From positions 1 to 64,000 of the forward strand of contig NZ_FBWL01000169.1 of the NCBI RefSeq assembly GCF_001517425.1: a DNA stretch of 64,000 nt, written 5' to 3'. The notes below the pieces were generated by a model. The model ran no database searches. It was not told the origin of the DNA and worked only from the letters and a program-made list of their open reading frames with translations. Source of the DNA: Clostridium sp. C105KSO13. Lineage in GTDB: Bacteria; Bacillota; Clostridia; Lachnospirales; Lachnospiraceae. How positions within the stretch are numbered: the stretch's first letter is position 1; every line of letters begins with the position of its first letter. Positions 7,866 through 15,469 of the stretch are shown one piece after another. The translations under genes were made by a program, and so were the position numbers.

Positions 7866-8527
7866 AAGAAATTACTGTAAAAGACCTTTATAACCTGGAG
7901 GAAACCATTGCCCGGGACATTTTTGACGGAGTAACTTATCCGTGGGAAGTTTTGCCGGCAATCAGCGGATTTATTTTGAAGCTTGGGGCGGCTTTGAGTG
8001 AAGATGAATATGAAAAGCAGGGCGAAAATGTATGGATTGCCAAAAGCGCAAAGGTAGCGCCTACGGCGTCCATCACCGGACCTGCCATTATTGGTAAAAA
8101 TGCAGAGATAAGACACTGTGCCTTTATCAGAGGTAATGCGATTGTGGGGGAAGGCGCAGTAGTTGGTAATTCCACAGAACTGAAAAATGTAATCCTGTTC
8201 AATAAAGTGCAGGTGCCTCATTATAATTATGTCGGGGATTCTATTTTAGGATACAAGTCCCACATGGGGGCGGGCTCCATTACATCCAACGTAAAATCAG
8301 ATAAAACACTGGTTGTAGTAAAGACACCTGAGGGAAACATTGAGACAGGCAGGAAGAAGTTTGGTGCCATGCTGGGAGATGAGGTAGAAGTGGGGTGTGG
8401 AAGTATTCTGAATCCGGGGACTGTTGTGGGAAGCCACACAAACATTTATCCCCTGTCATCTGTGAGGGGATATGTACCTGGAAAAAGCATTTATAAGAAA
8501 CAAGGAGAAATTGCAGAAAAGCAATAA
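7862..8527 (+). CDS. Left-handed beta-helix (hexapeptide repeat) protein, sugar-nucleotide acetyltransferase-like
   Basis: A 221-residue protein whose centre (about 55-190) is made of imperfect hexapeptide repeats such as AKVAPTASITGPAIIGKNAEI, the left-handed parallel beta-helix of acyltransferases. It resembles the C-terminal half of GlmU but has no pyrophosphorylase domain, so a name implying UDP-GlcNAc pyrophosphorylase would overstate it. His in the PHYNYVGDS segment may be catalytic, as in GlmU-like acetyltransferases. Coupled by ATGA to the preceding dehydrogenase; together they may act on one metabolite. Followed by a long-loop hairpin. Function remains inferred. Confidence 0.8.
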   Translation: MKEITVKDLYNLEETIARDIFDGVTYPWEVLPAISGFILKLGAALSEDEYEKQGENVWIAKSAKVAPTASITGPAIIGKNAEIRHCAFIRGNAIVGEGAVVGNSTELKNVILFNKVQVPHYNYVGDSILGYKSHMGAGSITSNVKSDKTLVVVKTPEGNIETGRKKFGAMLGDEVEVGCGSILNPGTVVGSHTNIYPLSSVRGYVPGKSIYKKQGEIAEKQ

Positions 8528-8531
8528 TAAA

Positions 8532-8579
8532 CAGGCAGCTTTGTCAGAGGTGCAGTCACCCACCCGGCAAAGCTGCCTG
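8532..8579 (+). terminator. Long hairpin after the beta-helix gene
   Basis: CAGGCAGCTTTG pairs perfectly with CAAAGCTGCCTG (12 bp) around a 24-base loop. No T-run follows (GTTCTAAATAG), so it is either a weak terminator or an mRNA 3'-end stabiliser. Confidence 0.6.
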
Positions 8580-8767
8580 GTTCTAAATAGTTGTAACAGT
8601 TACCTTTGTTTTTAAAAAGGGGATTGTTTTATTGGGAAAGTAATGCTAATATAACTATATCAATTGAAAGTCTAAAAGCTCTTTTTAGTTGTAATCTCGA
8701 CATTCGTCAAAAAGATTTCCGGTGTATGGTTAAAATTAAAGTTAAAGTAGGATATGACGGAATTTTG

Positions 8768-8796
8768 TTGACATTCCAAAGCAAGTATAATAGTAT
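8768..8796 (+). promoter_or_regulatory. recA promoter
   Basis: TTGACA (8768-8773), 17 bases, TAGTAT (8791-8796). A better -10 match, TATAAT at 8786, is too close to the -35. The SOS box starts 14 bases after the -10, where a bound repressor would block initiation. Confidence 0.65.
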
Positions 8797-8809
8797 ATTA
8801 TTAGGAAAA

Positions 8810-8823
8810 CGAACAACTGTTCG
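8810..8823. promoter_or_regulatory. LexA (DinR) SOS box
   Basis: CGAACAACTGTTCG is a perfect match to the Gram-positive SOS operator CGAACNNNNGTTCG. It lies between the recA promoter and start codon, 25 bases before ATG. Confidence 0.93.
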
Positions 8824-8848
8824 AAAATCAGAAGGAGAGTAACGTATT

Positions 8849-9970
8849 ATGGCAAATGCAAATGGTGATAAGAAAAAAGCGCTGGATGCGGCGATTGCGA
8901 AGTTAGAGAAAGATTTCGGAAAAGGAACAGTCATGAAGTTGGGAGAACCGGGTGCCCATGCGTCAGTGGAGACAGTACCCACCGGATGCCTGAGCCTGGA
9001 CCTGGCACTGGGCCTGGGCGGGGTCCCCAAGGGTCGTGTGATAGAGGTCTATGGGCCTGAATCAAGCGGTAAGACCACGATTGCCTTACATATGGTTGCG
9101 GAAGTACAGAAGCGAGGCGGGATCGCAGGCTTTATCGATGCAGAACATGCACTGGATCCGGCATATGCGAAGAACATAGGTGTTGATATCGATGAGCTGT
9201 ATATCTCCCAGCCGGATAGTGGAGACCAGGCTCTGGAGATTACTGAGACCATGGTACGGTCGGGGGCCATCGATATTATTGTCATAGACTCTGTAGCTGC
9301 CCTGGTGCCACGTCAGGAGATTGAGGGAGATATGGGGGACAGTCATGTGGGGCTGCAGGCCAGGCTGATGTCCCAGGCTCTTAGAAAGCTGACTCCGGTT
9401 ATCAGCAAATCAAATTGTATTGTGATCTTTATTAATCAGCTCCGTGAGAAGGTTGGGGTAATGTTCGGCAGTCCGGAGACAACAACAGGCGGACGTGCCT
9501 TGAAATTTTATGCCTCCGTGAGAATGGATGTGAGAAAGATAGAGACTCTCAAGCAGAGTGGAGAGATGGTCGGCAACCGTACTCGTATCAAGATTGTAAA
9601 GAATAAGATTGCCCCTCCTTTTAAAGAGGCTGAGTTTGATATTATGTTTGGAAAGGGGATTTCTAAAGAGGGAGATATTCTGGATCTTGCAGTAGGCATT
9701 GACGCGGTAAAAAAGAGCGGGGCCTGGTATGCCTATAACGGCGAGAAAATCGGTCAGGGCAGAGAGAATGCAAAAGCATATCTGACAGAACACCCGGAAT
9801 TGATGGACGAGCTTGATCATAAAGTGCGTGCTCATTACAATCTGGATGGTAAAGAGAATGAATCCGATAACCCAGAAGACCTGAAGCTTGAGAAAAAGGG
9901 AAAACGATCAGGGAAGCCGGCAGAAAAGGAAAATCTGACGAGTGGAGGAACCCGCGAAGAGGAAGCTTAA
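8849..9970 (+). CDS. recA: Recombinase RecA
   Basis: The 373-residue ATP-dependent strand-exchange protein and co-protease for LexA cleavage. Walker [10 protein letters not shown] at 69-77; Walker [11 protein letters not shown]; loop segments [19 protein letters not shown] and [13 protein letters not shown] with [14 protein letters not shown] complete the ATPase/DNA-binding core. The acidic/lysine-rich C-terminal tail after about residue 335 is usual. ATG 8849 has GGAGAG upstream. An SOS box controls it. recX follows almost without a gap. Confidence 0.99.
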   Translation: MANANGDKKKALDAAIAKLEKDFGKGTVMKLGEPGAHASVETVPTGCLSLDLALGLGGVPKGRVIEVYGPESSGKTTIALHMVAEVQKRGGIAGFIDAEHALDPAYAKNIGVDIDELYISQPDSGDQALEITETMVRSGAIDIIVIDSVAALVPRQEIEGDMGDSHVGLQARLMSQALRKLTPVISKSNCIVIFINQLREKVGVMFGSPETTTGGRALKFYASVRMDVRKIETLKQSGEMVGNRTRIKIVKNKIAPPFKEAEFDIMFGKGISKEGDILDLAVGIDAVKKSGAWYAYNGEKIGQGRENAKAYLTEHPELMDELDHKVRAHYNLDGKENESDNPEDLKLEKKGKRSGKPAEKENLTSGGTREEEA

Positions 9971-9971
9971 A

Positions 9972-10586
9972 GTGAAAGTTACGAAATTAGAGTCTGTGAC
10001 AAAAACAAAATATAAAGTTTTTCTGGATGACCAATTTGCTTTTGTTTTGTATAAAGGTGAACTGACGCGATATGGAATTCAAAGTGGTGCAGAGCTGAAA
10101 GAAGAGACCAGGCAAAAGATATGGGATGAAGTTATTCTAAAGCGCGCCAAAGCCAGGGCGATGCATCTGCTGGAGGACATGGACCGCACGGAGGCAGGAC
10201 TACGTGAGAAGCTGAAGCGTGGACTTTATCCTGAGGCAGCAATAGAATCGGCTGTTCAGTACGTGAAGTCATTTCATTATATAGATGACCTTAGGTATGC
10301 AGAGCAGTTTATTGAGAGCAGGAAGTCACTGAAAAGCAGAAAAGAGATTTATGCTTTGCTGCGCGGCAAAGGTGTGGCGGCAGACAAGATTGATCTTGCC
10401 TTTGAAGAATGTTACCAAGATGAGAGTGAGAAGGCTGCCATAGAGCAGCTTATCCGAAAAAAAAGGGTCAATCTCTCACAACCGGACCCCGCGGAGATGC
10501 AGAAGTTATATGGGTATCTGGCCAGGAAAGGTTTCCGTTATGAAGACATCCGTCAAGTGATACAAAATCATAATGACAATGCTTGA
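9972..10586 (+). CDS. recX: Regulatory protein RecX
   Basis: RecX binds RecA filaments and limits or modulates their growth. The protein of about 204 residues has the repeated three-helix modules of the family (AMHLLEDMDRTEAGLREKL, then YIDDLRYAEQFIESR and the C-terminal GYLARKGFRYEDIRQVI). I place the start at GTG 9972, where KVTKLE begins as in many RecX proteins and GAGG lies 10 bases upstream; an in-frame GTG at 9942, inside recA, is possible and adds 10 residues. The recA stop is only 1 base before it, so translation is coupled and recX shares SOS control. Confidence 0.9.
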   Translation: MKVTKLESVTKTKYKVFLDDQFAFVLYKGELTRYGIQSGAELKEETRQKIWDEVILKRAKARAMHLLEDMDRTEAGLREKLKRGLYPEAAIESAVQYVKSFHYIDDLRYAEQFIESRKSLKSRKEIYALLRGKGVAADKIDLAFEECYQDESEKAAIEQLIRKKRVNLSQPDPAEMQKLYGYLARKGFRYEDIRQVIQNHNDNA

Positions 10587-10611
10587 CAGAATTGTGAAAA
10601 CAGTATAAAAT
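10583..10611 (+). promoter_or_regulatory. Promoter for rny
   Basis: TTGACA (10583-10588, overlapping the recX stop codon) and TAAAAT (10606-10611) at 17 bases; TATAAA two bases earlier is the alternative. It would give the RNase Y gene SOS-independent expression. Confidence 0.6.
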
Positions 10612-10670
10612 TTAAGTGTTGTATTTTTAAGTGAAAATGTACAATGAAAATTGAATAAGGAGGTGCTCCT

Positions 10671-12224
10671 GTGCCGACAATGATAAGTATTGTTATTGCT
10701 GTAGCCCTCGCGTTGATAGTTGGTATTATTACTCGTTATGCTACTATTTCTAAATTGAGGAACGATGCAGAATCCAAGATTGGAAATGCGGAAACAAAAG
10801 CAAGGGAAATAATTGACGATGCCGTAAAAACTGCTGAGACGACAAAGAAAGAAGCTCTTTTAGAGGTGAAGGAAGAGTCCATCAGGACAAAGAACGAACT
10901 GGAAAAAGAGACTAAAGAAAGAAGAAATGAATTGCAGCGCTATGAGAAAAGAGTGCTTGCAAAAGAAGAAGCAGTCGATAAACGATCTGAAACGATTGAA
11001 CAGCGTGAAGTAAAATTTACAGCAAGAGAAGAGCAACTGAAACAGCGTGAAGCTAAAGTAGAGAATCTTAATCAGAAAAGAGTACAGGAACTAGAAAGAA
11101 TCTCAGGACTTACCTCCGAACAAGCAAAAGAGTATTTGTTGAAAACTGTTGAAGAAGATGTTAAACATGACACAGCCAGAATGATCAGAGAGCTGGAGAC
11201 ACAGGCAAAGGAAGAAGCGGACAAGAAGGCAAAAGAGTATGTTGTCAATGCAATCCAGAGATGTGCAGCAGATCATGTGGCTGAAACCACAATTTCCGTA
11301 GTGCAGCTTCCAAATGATGAGATGAAAGGAAGGATCATAGGCCGGGAGGGACGTAATATCAGAACCCTTGAAACTCTGACCGGTGTTGAGCTGATTATTG
11401 ATGATACGCCGGAGGCGGTTGTATTGTCAGGATTTGATCCTATCAGGAGAGAAGTTGCCAGAATTGCCCTTGAAAGGTTGATTGTGGATGGACGTATCCA
11501 TCCGGCCAGAATTGAGGAGATGGTTGAAAAGGCTCAAAAAGAAGTGGATACAATGATCAGGGAAGAAGGAGAGGCAGCCGCTCTTGAAGTTGGTGTACCT
11601 GGAATTCACCCGGAACTTATTCGCCTGCTTGGGCGTATGAAGTTCCGGACAAGTTATGGACAGAATGCATTGAAACATTCTATTGAAGTGGCTCAGCTGT
11701 CAGGCCTTCTGGCAGGTGAAATCGGCGTGGATGTCAGGATGGCAAAGCGTGCGGGACTTCTGCATGACATTGGGAAATCCATTGATCATGATGTGGAAGG
11801 GTCACATATCCAGATTGGTTCAGATCTTTGCAGAAAGTATAAGGAGTCTGCAACGGTAATTAATGCAGTTGAAGCTCATCATGGAGATGTGGAACCACAG
11901 ACATTGATTGCATGTCTGGTACAGGCTGCTGATACCATTTCTGCAGCAAGACCGGGAGCCAGACGGGAAACAATTGAAACATATACAAACAGATTAAAAC
12001 AACTAGAAGAAATATCGAACCAGTTTAAAGGTGTCGAGAAGTCTTTTGCTATTCAGGCAGGTAGAGAGATTCGAGTTATGGTAGTTCCGGACCAAGTATC
12101 TGATGATGACATGGTACTTATGGCCAGGGATATTGCAAAGCAGATTGAATTTGAGTTGGAATATCCGGGGCAGATTAAAGTAAATATAATTCGTGAGTCA
12201 CGTGTTACTGATTATGCGAAATAA
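10671..12224 (+). CDS. rny: Ribonuclease Y
   Basis: The main membrane-bound endoribonuclease starting mRNA decay in many Firmicutes. The 517-residue chain shows an N-terminal membrane helix (about 4-22), a long charged coiled coil (about 30-190), a KH RNA-binding domain with [15 protein letters not shown], and an HD hydrolase domain with the metal-binding pair in [11 protein letters not shown] and EAHHGD. GTG at 10671 is preceded by AGGAGGTG; an ATG three codons later is an alternative. recA-recX-rny order is common in this group. Own promoter upstream, strong terminator behind. Confidence 0.97.
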   Translation: MPTMISIVIAVALALIVGIITRYATISKLRNDAESKIGNAETKAREIIDDAVKTAETTKKEALLEVKEESIRTKNELEKETKERRNELQRYEKRVLAKEEAVDKRSETIEQREVKFTAREEQLKQREAKVENLNQKRVQELERISGLTSEQAKEYLLKTVEEDVKHDTARMIRELETQAKEEADKKAKEYVVNAIQRCAADHVAETTISVVQLPNDEMKGRIIGREGRNIRTLETLTGVELIIDDTPEAVVLSGFDPIRREVARIALERLIVDGRIHPARIEEMVEKAQKEVDTMIREEGEAAALEVGVPGIHPELIRLLGRMKFRTSYGQNALKHSIEVAQLSGLLAGEIGVDVRMAKRAGLLHDIGKSIDHDVEGSHIQIGSDLCRKYKESATVINAVEAHHGDVEPQTLIACLVQAADTISAARPGARRETIETYTNRLKQLEEISNQFKGVEKSFAIQAGREIRVMVVPDQVSDDDMVLMARDIAKQIEFELEYPGQIKVNIIRESRVTDYAK

Positions 12225-12251
12225 TCCAGATCAGATAGGAAACGAAAGTAC

Positions 12252-12280
12252 AGCCCTTGTCTTAGGACAAGGGCTTTTCT
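12252..12280 (+). terminator. Rho-independent terminator of rny
   Basis: AGCCCTTGTC pairs with GACAAGGGCT around a TTAG loop and is followed by TTTCT. It begins 28 bases after the rny stop codon. Confidence 0.9.
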
Positions 12281-12505
12281 GTGCCTGTAAGTCAAATGGA
12301 AATGTCTGCTTTTCCGCTTGGCTCGTTACTCGCGGGAATAAAAAGAAAACCTTCCGATTTCAAATCAATATAAGATAAGTATATGTATGAAGTGAGTGCA
12401 TTACCGAAAAAATGAATGTAGGTGGAAACATAATTGCAAAAACGCATAGAATATAACAAAATATATAGATTAGAAAGTATAATAAGAATAATTTAAAGAA
12501 TGAAC

Positions 12506-12534
12506 TTGCAAAACGCAAAATCTTATATTATAAT
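12506..12534 (+). promoter_or_regulatory. Promoter for the aminotransferase gene
   Basis: TTGCAA (12506-12511), 17-base spacer, TATAAT (12529-12534), 37 bases before the ATG at 12571. Confidence 0.75.
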
Positions 12535-12570
12535 AAAAAATCAGAGTGAAAGAAATTGGAGGAAGAGAAT

Positions 12571-13767
12571 ATGCCACTTACATTATCGAAAAAAGCGTCA
12601 GGTGTGAAGCCGTCATCAACATTAGCAATTACAGCTAAAGCAAAGTCAATGAAAGCGGAAGGAATTGATGTAGTCGGATTCGGAGCCGGAGAACCCGACT
12701 TTAATACTCCTGATAATATTAATACAGCCGCAATAAAAGCGATTAGAGATGGATTTACAAAATATACACCTGCGTCGGGGACAGCAGAATTAAAGAAAGC
12801 TGTCTGTGATAAGTTTGAGAGTTTTAATGGTGTTCACTATGAGTCTAATCAGATTGTAATCAGTAATGGGGGAAAACACTCCTTGACAAATGTTTTTGAA
12901 GTAATACTTAATCCAGGGGATGAAGTGCTCATTCCGGCACCTTACTGGCTCACATATCCTGAGATTGTGAAGCTGTCCGACGGTGTACCTGTATATCTCT
13001 ACGGTGAAAAATCTAATGGTTACAAGGTAACCGCAGAGCAGGTAAGGGATGCTGTTACTGACAAGACAAAGGCATTGATTTTAAATACACCGAGCAATCC
13101 TACAGGTATGGTTTATTCTGAGGAAGAGCTGCGCGCAATTGCTGATATTGCAGTGGAAAAGGACTTTTATGTTGTAGCGGATGAGATGTATGAATATTTA
13201 ATCTACGGTGAGAAGAAGCATGTGAGCATCGCTTCACTGGGGGATGAAATATATAAGAGAACGATTACATGCAGTGGTGTATCAAAAAGTTATTCTATGA
13301 CAGGCTGGAGAGTCGGATATACAGGCTCAAGTGCAGAAATCGCAAAGATGATGGGAAGTGTGCAAAGCCATCAAACCTCCAATCCCAATTCCATCGCCCA
13401 GAAGGCGGCGTTGGAGGCTTTAACAGGAGACCAGGCTGCAGTTGCTGTCATGAGAGAAGAATTTGATAAGAGAAGAAAATACATTTATGAGAGAATTTCT
13501 CAGATGCCTTTACTTGAGACTCTGGAACCGGAAGGTGCCTTTTATGTATTTGTGGATTTCTCGCATGTATTGGAAAAATCTTATAAAGGCGGGAAAATAG
13601 GAACGGCAGCAAGAGCGGCAGAGATCCTTTTGGAAGATTACCGAGTGGCGGTTGTTCCATGTGCGGATTTTGGATTTGACAATTTTGTACGTTTATCCTA
13701 TGCTATTTCATTAGAGGCCATTGAGAAGGGCCTTAACAGAATCGAAGAATTTGTTTCCTCTCTGTAG
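12571..13767 (+). CDS. aspB: PLP-dependent aminotransferase, aspartate type (class I)
   Basis: A 398-residue fold-type I aminotransferase that most likely moves amino groups between aspartate and 2-oxoglutarate. Motifs in order: GAGEPDFNTP near the N-terminus, SNGGKHSL, LNTPSNPTGMVY with the Asn of the cofactor site, VVADEMYEYL with the Asp that holds the pyridine nitrogen, CSGVSKSYSMTGWRVGY with the Schiff-base Lys, and RLSYA with the carboxylate-binding Arg. ATG 12571 is 7-8 bases after GGAGGAAG; a TTG at 12556 overlaps that site and is rejected. Substrate preference (Asp versus aromatic) is not certain. The Nudix gene follows 22 bases after the stop, likely in the same transcript. Confidence 0.88.
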   Translation: MPLTLSKKASGVKPSSTLAITAKAKSMKAEGIDVVGFGAGEPDFNTPDNINTAAIKAIRDGFTKYTPASGTAELKKAVCDKFESFNGVHYESNQIVISNGGKHSLTNVFEVILNPGDEVLIPAPYWLTYPEIVKLSDGVPVYLYGEKSNGYKVTAEQVRDAVTDKTKALILNTPSNPTGMVYSEEELRAIADIAVEKDFYVVADEMYEYLIYGEKKHVSIASLGDEIYKRTITCSGVSKSYSMTGWRVGYTGSSAEIAKMMGSVQSHQTSNPNSIAQKAALEALTGDQAAVAVMREEFDKRRKYIYERISQMPLLETLEPEGAFYVFVDFSHVLEKSYKGGKIGTAARAAEILLEDYRVAVVPCADFGFDNFVRLSYAISLEAIEKGLNRIEEFVSSL

Positions 13768-13789
13768 AGGAGATGAGAAGGAGCGTAGT

Positions 13790-14338
13790 ATGAGCGAAAA
13801 AATTAAAAGACTGAAACGAGAGCTGAAGTTCCGGGGAAGGATAATTGATTTTTATCAGGATACGATGGAAATTGACAAAGATCATATTGTGGTATGGGAT
13901 TATATTCATCACAAGGGCGCCGCAGCAGTTGTTCCGGTAACTGATGACGGCAGAATACTGATGGTAAAACAGTACCGAAATGCACTGGAGCGAAACACCT
14001 TGGAGATTCCGGCTGGATGTCTGGATACAGAAGATGAGCCTGTAATAATCTGTGCGGGTCGCGAACTCGAGGAAGAAACCGGATATCGCAGTGATGATTT
14101 AGAGTGGCTAATCACATTGCGGACAACAGTAGCATTCTGTAATGAGAAGATTGAAGTTTTTGTTGCAAAGAATCTGATACCATCAAAGCAGAATCTGGAT
14201 GACGATGAATTTATTGATTTAAAGGCTTATACGATGGAAGAATTAAAGAAAAAAATATTTTCCGGCGAGATAGAAGACGGGAAGACAATATCTGCGCTGC
14301 TCGCGTATGACACTAAGCTGCGGCAGAGCGCCATATAA
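13790..14338 (+). CDS. Nudix hydrolase, ADP-ribose pyrophosphatase type
   Basis: A 182-residue Nudix enzyme of the kind that splits ADP-ribose to AMP and ribose 5-phosphate. The Nudix box spans about residues 78-100: GCLDTEDEP followed by AGRELEEETGY. The preceding AAVVPVTDDGRILMVKQYRNA and the EIPAG segment are typical of the NudF group. ATG 13790 has AAGGAG 6-7 bases upstream; the frame stays open further 5' inside the aminotransferase gene but without a ribosome site. The last seven codons (KLRQSAI and stop) lie inside the first unit of a 140-bp tandem repeat, so the native C-terminus seems to have been replaced when that element arrived. Confidence 0.88.
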   Translation: MSEKIKRLKRELKFRGRIIDFYQDTMEIDKDHIVVWDYIHHKGAAAVVPVTDDGRILMVKQYRNALERNTLEIPAGCLDTEDEPVIICAGRELEEETGYRSDDLEWLITLRTTVAFCNEKIEVFVAKNLIPSKQNLDDDEFIDLKAYTMEELKKKIFSGEIEDGKTISALLAYDTKLRQSAI

Positions 14339-14696
14339 ATTTTCAACAGCATATGTATACGAAAGCAAGCTTTCTTCTACATATGCTGCCGAAAATACGG
14401 CAAGGGAGGTGTGTTACAGTCCAGCCATGCAGCTCGACTCCGCTTCGCTGCATCTCGCTGCGGCAGAGCGCCATATAAATTTTCAACAGCATATGTATAC
14501 GAAAGCAAGCTTTCTTCTACATATGTTGCCGAAAATATGGCAAGGGAGGTGTGTTACAGTCCAGCCATGCAGCTCGACTCCGCTTCGCTGCATCTCGCTG
14601 CGGCAGAGCGCCATATAAATTTTCAACAGCATATGTATACGAAAGCAAGCTTTCTTCTACATATGTTGCCGAAAATTTGCATGGCTGGACTGTAAC
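14317..14696 (+). repeat. Tandem 140-bp palindromic repeat, about 2.7 units
   Basis: Units start at 14317, 14457 and 14597 (GCTGCGGCAGAGCGCC), an exact 140-base period with only a few substitutions. Each unit holds a long imperfect hairpin: ATTTTC, CAGCATATGTA and GAAAGC pair with GCTTTC, TACATATGCTG and GAAAAT around an AA loop (for example 14337-14396). In units 2 and 3 the right arm has ATGTTG instead of ATGCTG, which still pairs as G-U in RNA. The first unit lacks its left end and is fused to the Nudix gene. Confidence 0.92.
14553..14696. mobile_element. MITE-like element with 19-bp terminal inverted repeats
   Basis: GTTACAGTCCAGCCATGCA (14553-14571) recurs as its exact reverse complement at 14678-14696, giving a 144-bp unit with perfect 19-bp ends. 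Between them are a CTCGACTCCGCTTCGCTGC-type G/C-rich segment and the 60-base internal hairpin. There is no room for a transposase. I infer a non-autonomous element; the two upstream repeat units look like partial tandem duplications of it. No target-site duplication is obvious. Confidence 0.65.
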
Positions 14697-14737
14697 CGGC
14701 ATATATATAATGTATCTGAACTAAGGGAGGAGAGTTT

Positions 14738-15277
14738 GTGAAGATACTTCAAACGAGGAAGCAGTTATTTGCTTTCTTTATGCCGGGGTTTTTGTTGGGA
14801 ATTTTGTATGTGAATCTGATAATGAAAAAATATACGGCAGAGCCGGGAATATTCAGTGATTATTTCTTGAAGCAATATCAGACTGCGGAGATTGTTGCTC
14901 AGGAATATATCTGGTATTTGATTAAAATTCGTGTAACGCCGTTTCTGCTTCTGTTGGGACTGAGTTTTACAAAACTGAGAAAATTTTCATCCATAGCATT
15001 TCTGATTTGGACGGGCTTTTCTTGTGGAATGCTTTTGTCAATGGCGGTTCTTGGGATGGGCGTGAAAGGGAGTATTCTCTGTTTTGTCGGTATTCTTCCG
15101 CAATTCCTTCTTTATGTGCCTGCATATATGGTGGTTATATGGTACGGTTATACATATCCTAAGAATAGATGGAATATGCAGAAAACCGTATTTGCGGGTG
15201 TGGCGATGGTGATAGGTATAGTACTGGAGGCGTATGTAAATCCTATTTTGATGCAGGCGTTTTTGTCAACATTATGA
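14738..15277 (+). CDS. Stage II sporulation protein M-like membrane protein
   Basis: A 179-residue integral membrane protein with about five hydrophobic segments (around 10-28, 62-80, 86-108, 110-135, 148-168). Spacing and length fit the SpoIIM/DUF95 family; in SpoIIM-bearing spore formers the protein belongs to the DMP peptidoglycan-remodelling complex for engulfment. Several DUF95 proteins are not sporulation proteins, so the role is inferred. GTG 14738 is preceded by AAGGGAGGAGAG. The upstream region is occupied by the 140-bp repeats; a TATAAT at 14706-14711 has no good -35. A strong terminator follows. Confidence 0.7.
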   Translation: MKILQTRKQLFAFFMPGFLLGILYVNLIMKKYTAEPGIFSDYFLKQYQTAEIVAQEYIWYLIKIRVTPFLLLLGLSFTKLRKFSSIAFLIWTGFSCGMLLSMAVLGMGVKGSILCFVGILPQFLLYVPAYMVVIWYGYTYPKNRWNMQKTVFAGVAMVIGIVLEAYVNPILMQAFLSTL

Positions 15278-15363
15278 TGCCAGGAGTAAAAGTGCGTAGC
15301 AAGCCGTAGGCATCAGAGGGGAAAAATATCTTTTGCCCCCTATATCATAATATAATAAAATAC

Positions 15364-15400
15364 AAAAATAAGAGTCCGGCGAGCCGGATTCTTATTTTTT
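15364..15400. terminator. Bidirectional Rho-independent terminator
   Basis: AAATAAGA-G-TCCGGC pairs with GCCGGA-T-TCTTATTT around a 3-base loop, with A-run before and T-run after. It separates the convergent SpoIIM-like and flippase genes and can serve both. Confidence 0.9.
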
Positions 15401-15415
15401 TCGGTCTATTTTCTT

Positions 15416-15469
15416 AATTGATTCAAACAATTGAGAATTCGGAGGTCAAAAGGGTCAGACCCCCTTTAA
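15416..15469 (+). repeat. Dispersed palindromic repeat, copy F (second subtype)
   Basis: AATTGATTCAAACAATT near-palindrome (15416-15432), 15 bases, then core AAAAGGGTCAGACCCCCTTT (15448 onward). This subtype uses a TTGTTTCAAACAA-type palindrome instead of AGAATATTCT and a 15-base instead of 13-base spacer. The core contains the flippase stop codon. Confidence 0.75.

Larger units (their letters stand above)
8528..8848. other. Intergenic region upstream of recA
   Basis: About 320 bases without a gene. It contains the hairpin at 8532-8579, an A/T-rich stretch with no recognisable structure, the recA promoter (8768-8796) and the SOS box (8810-8823). A 78-codon open frame here lacks a ribosome site and coding character. 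Confidence 0.75.
12225..12570. other. Intergenic region between rny and the aminotransferase gene
   Basis: About 345 bases: the rny terminator (12252-12280), an A/T-rich stretch with no gene or structure that I can support, then the promoter at 12506-12534 and ribosome site of the aminotransferase. Confidence 0.75.

Noticed and set aside
14317-14696. CRISPR-like array, or a tandem-repeat protein in the open frames across this stretch
   Set aside because: Only 2.7 units of 140 bases with no unique spacers; the frames merely reflect a repeat length that avoids stops, have no ribosome site, and occur on both strands.
14690-14737. Sigma-E promoter for the SpoIIM-like gene
   Set aside because: GCATATATATAATG is A/T-rich but gives no convincing CATACANT with a proper -35.
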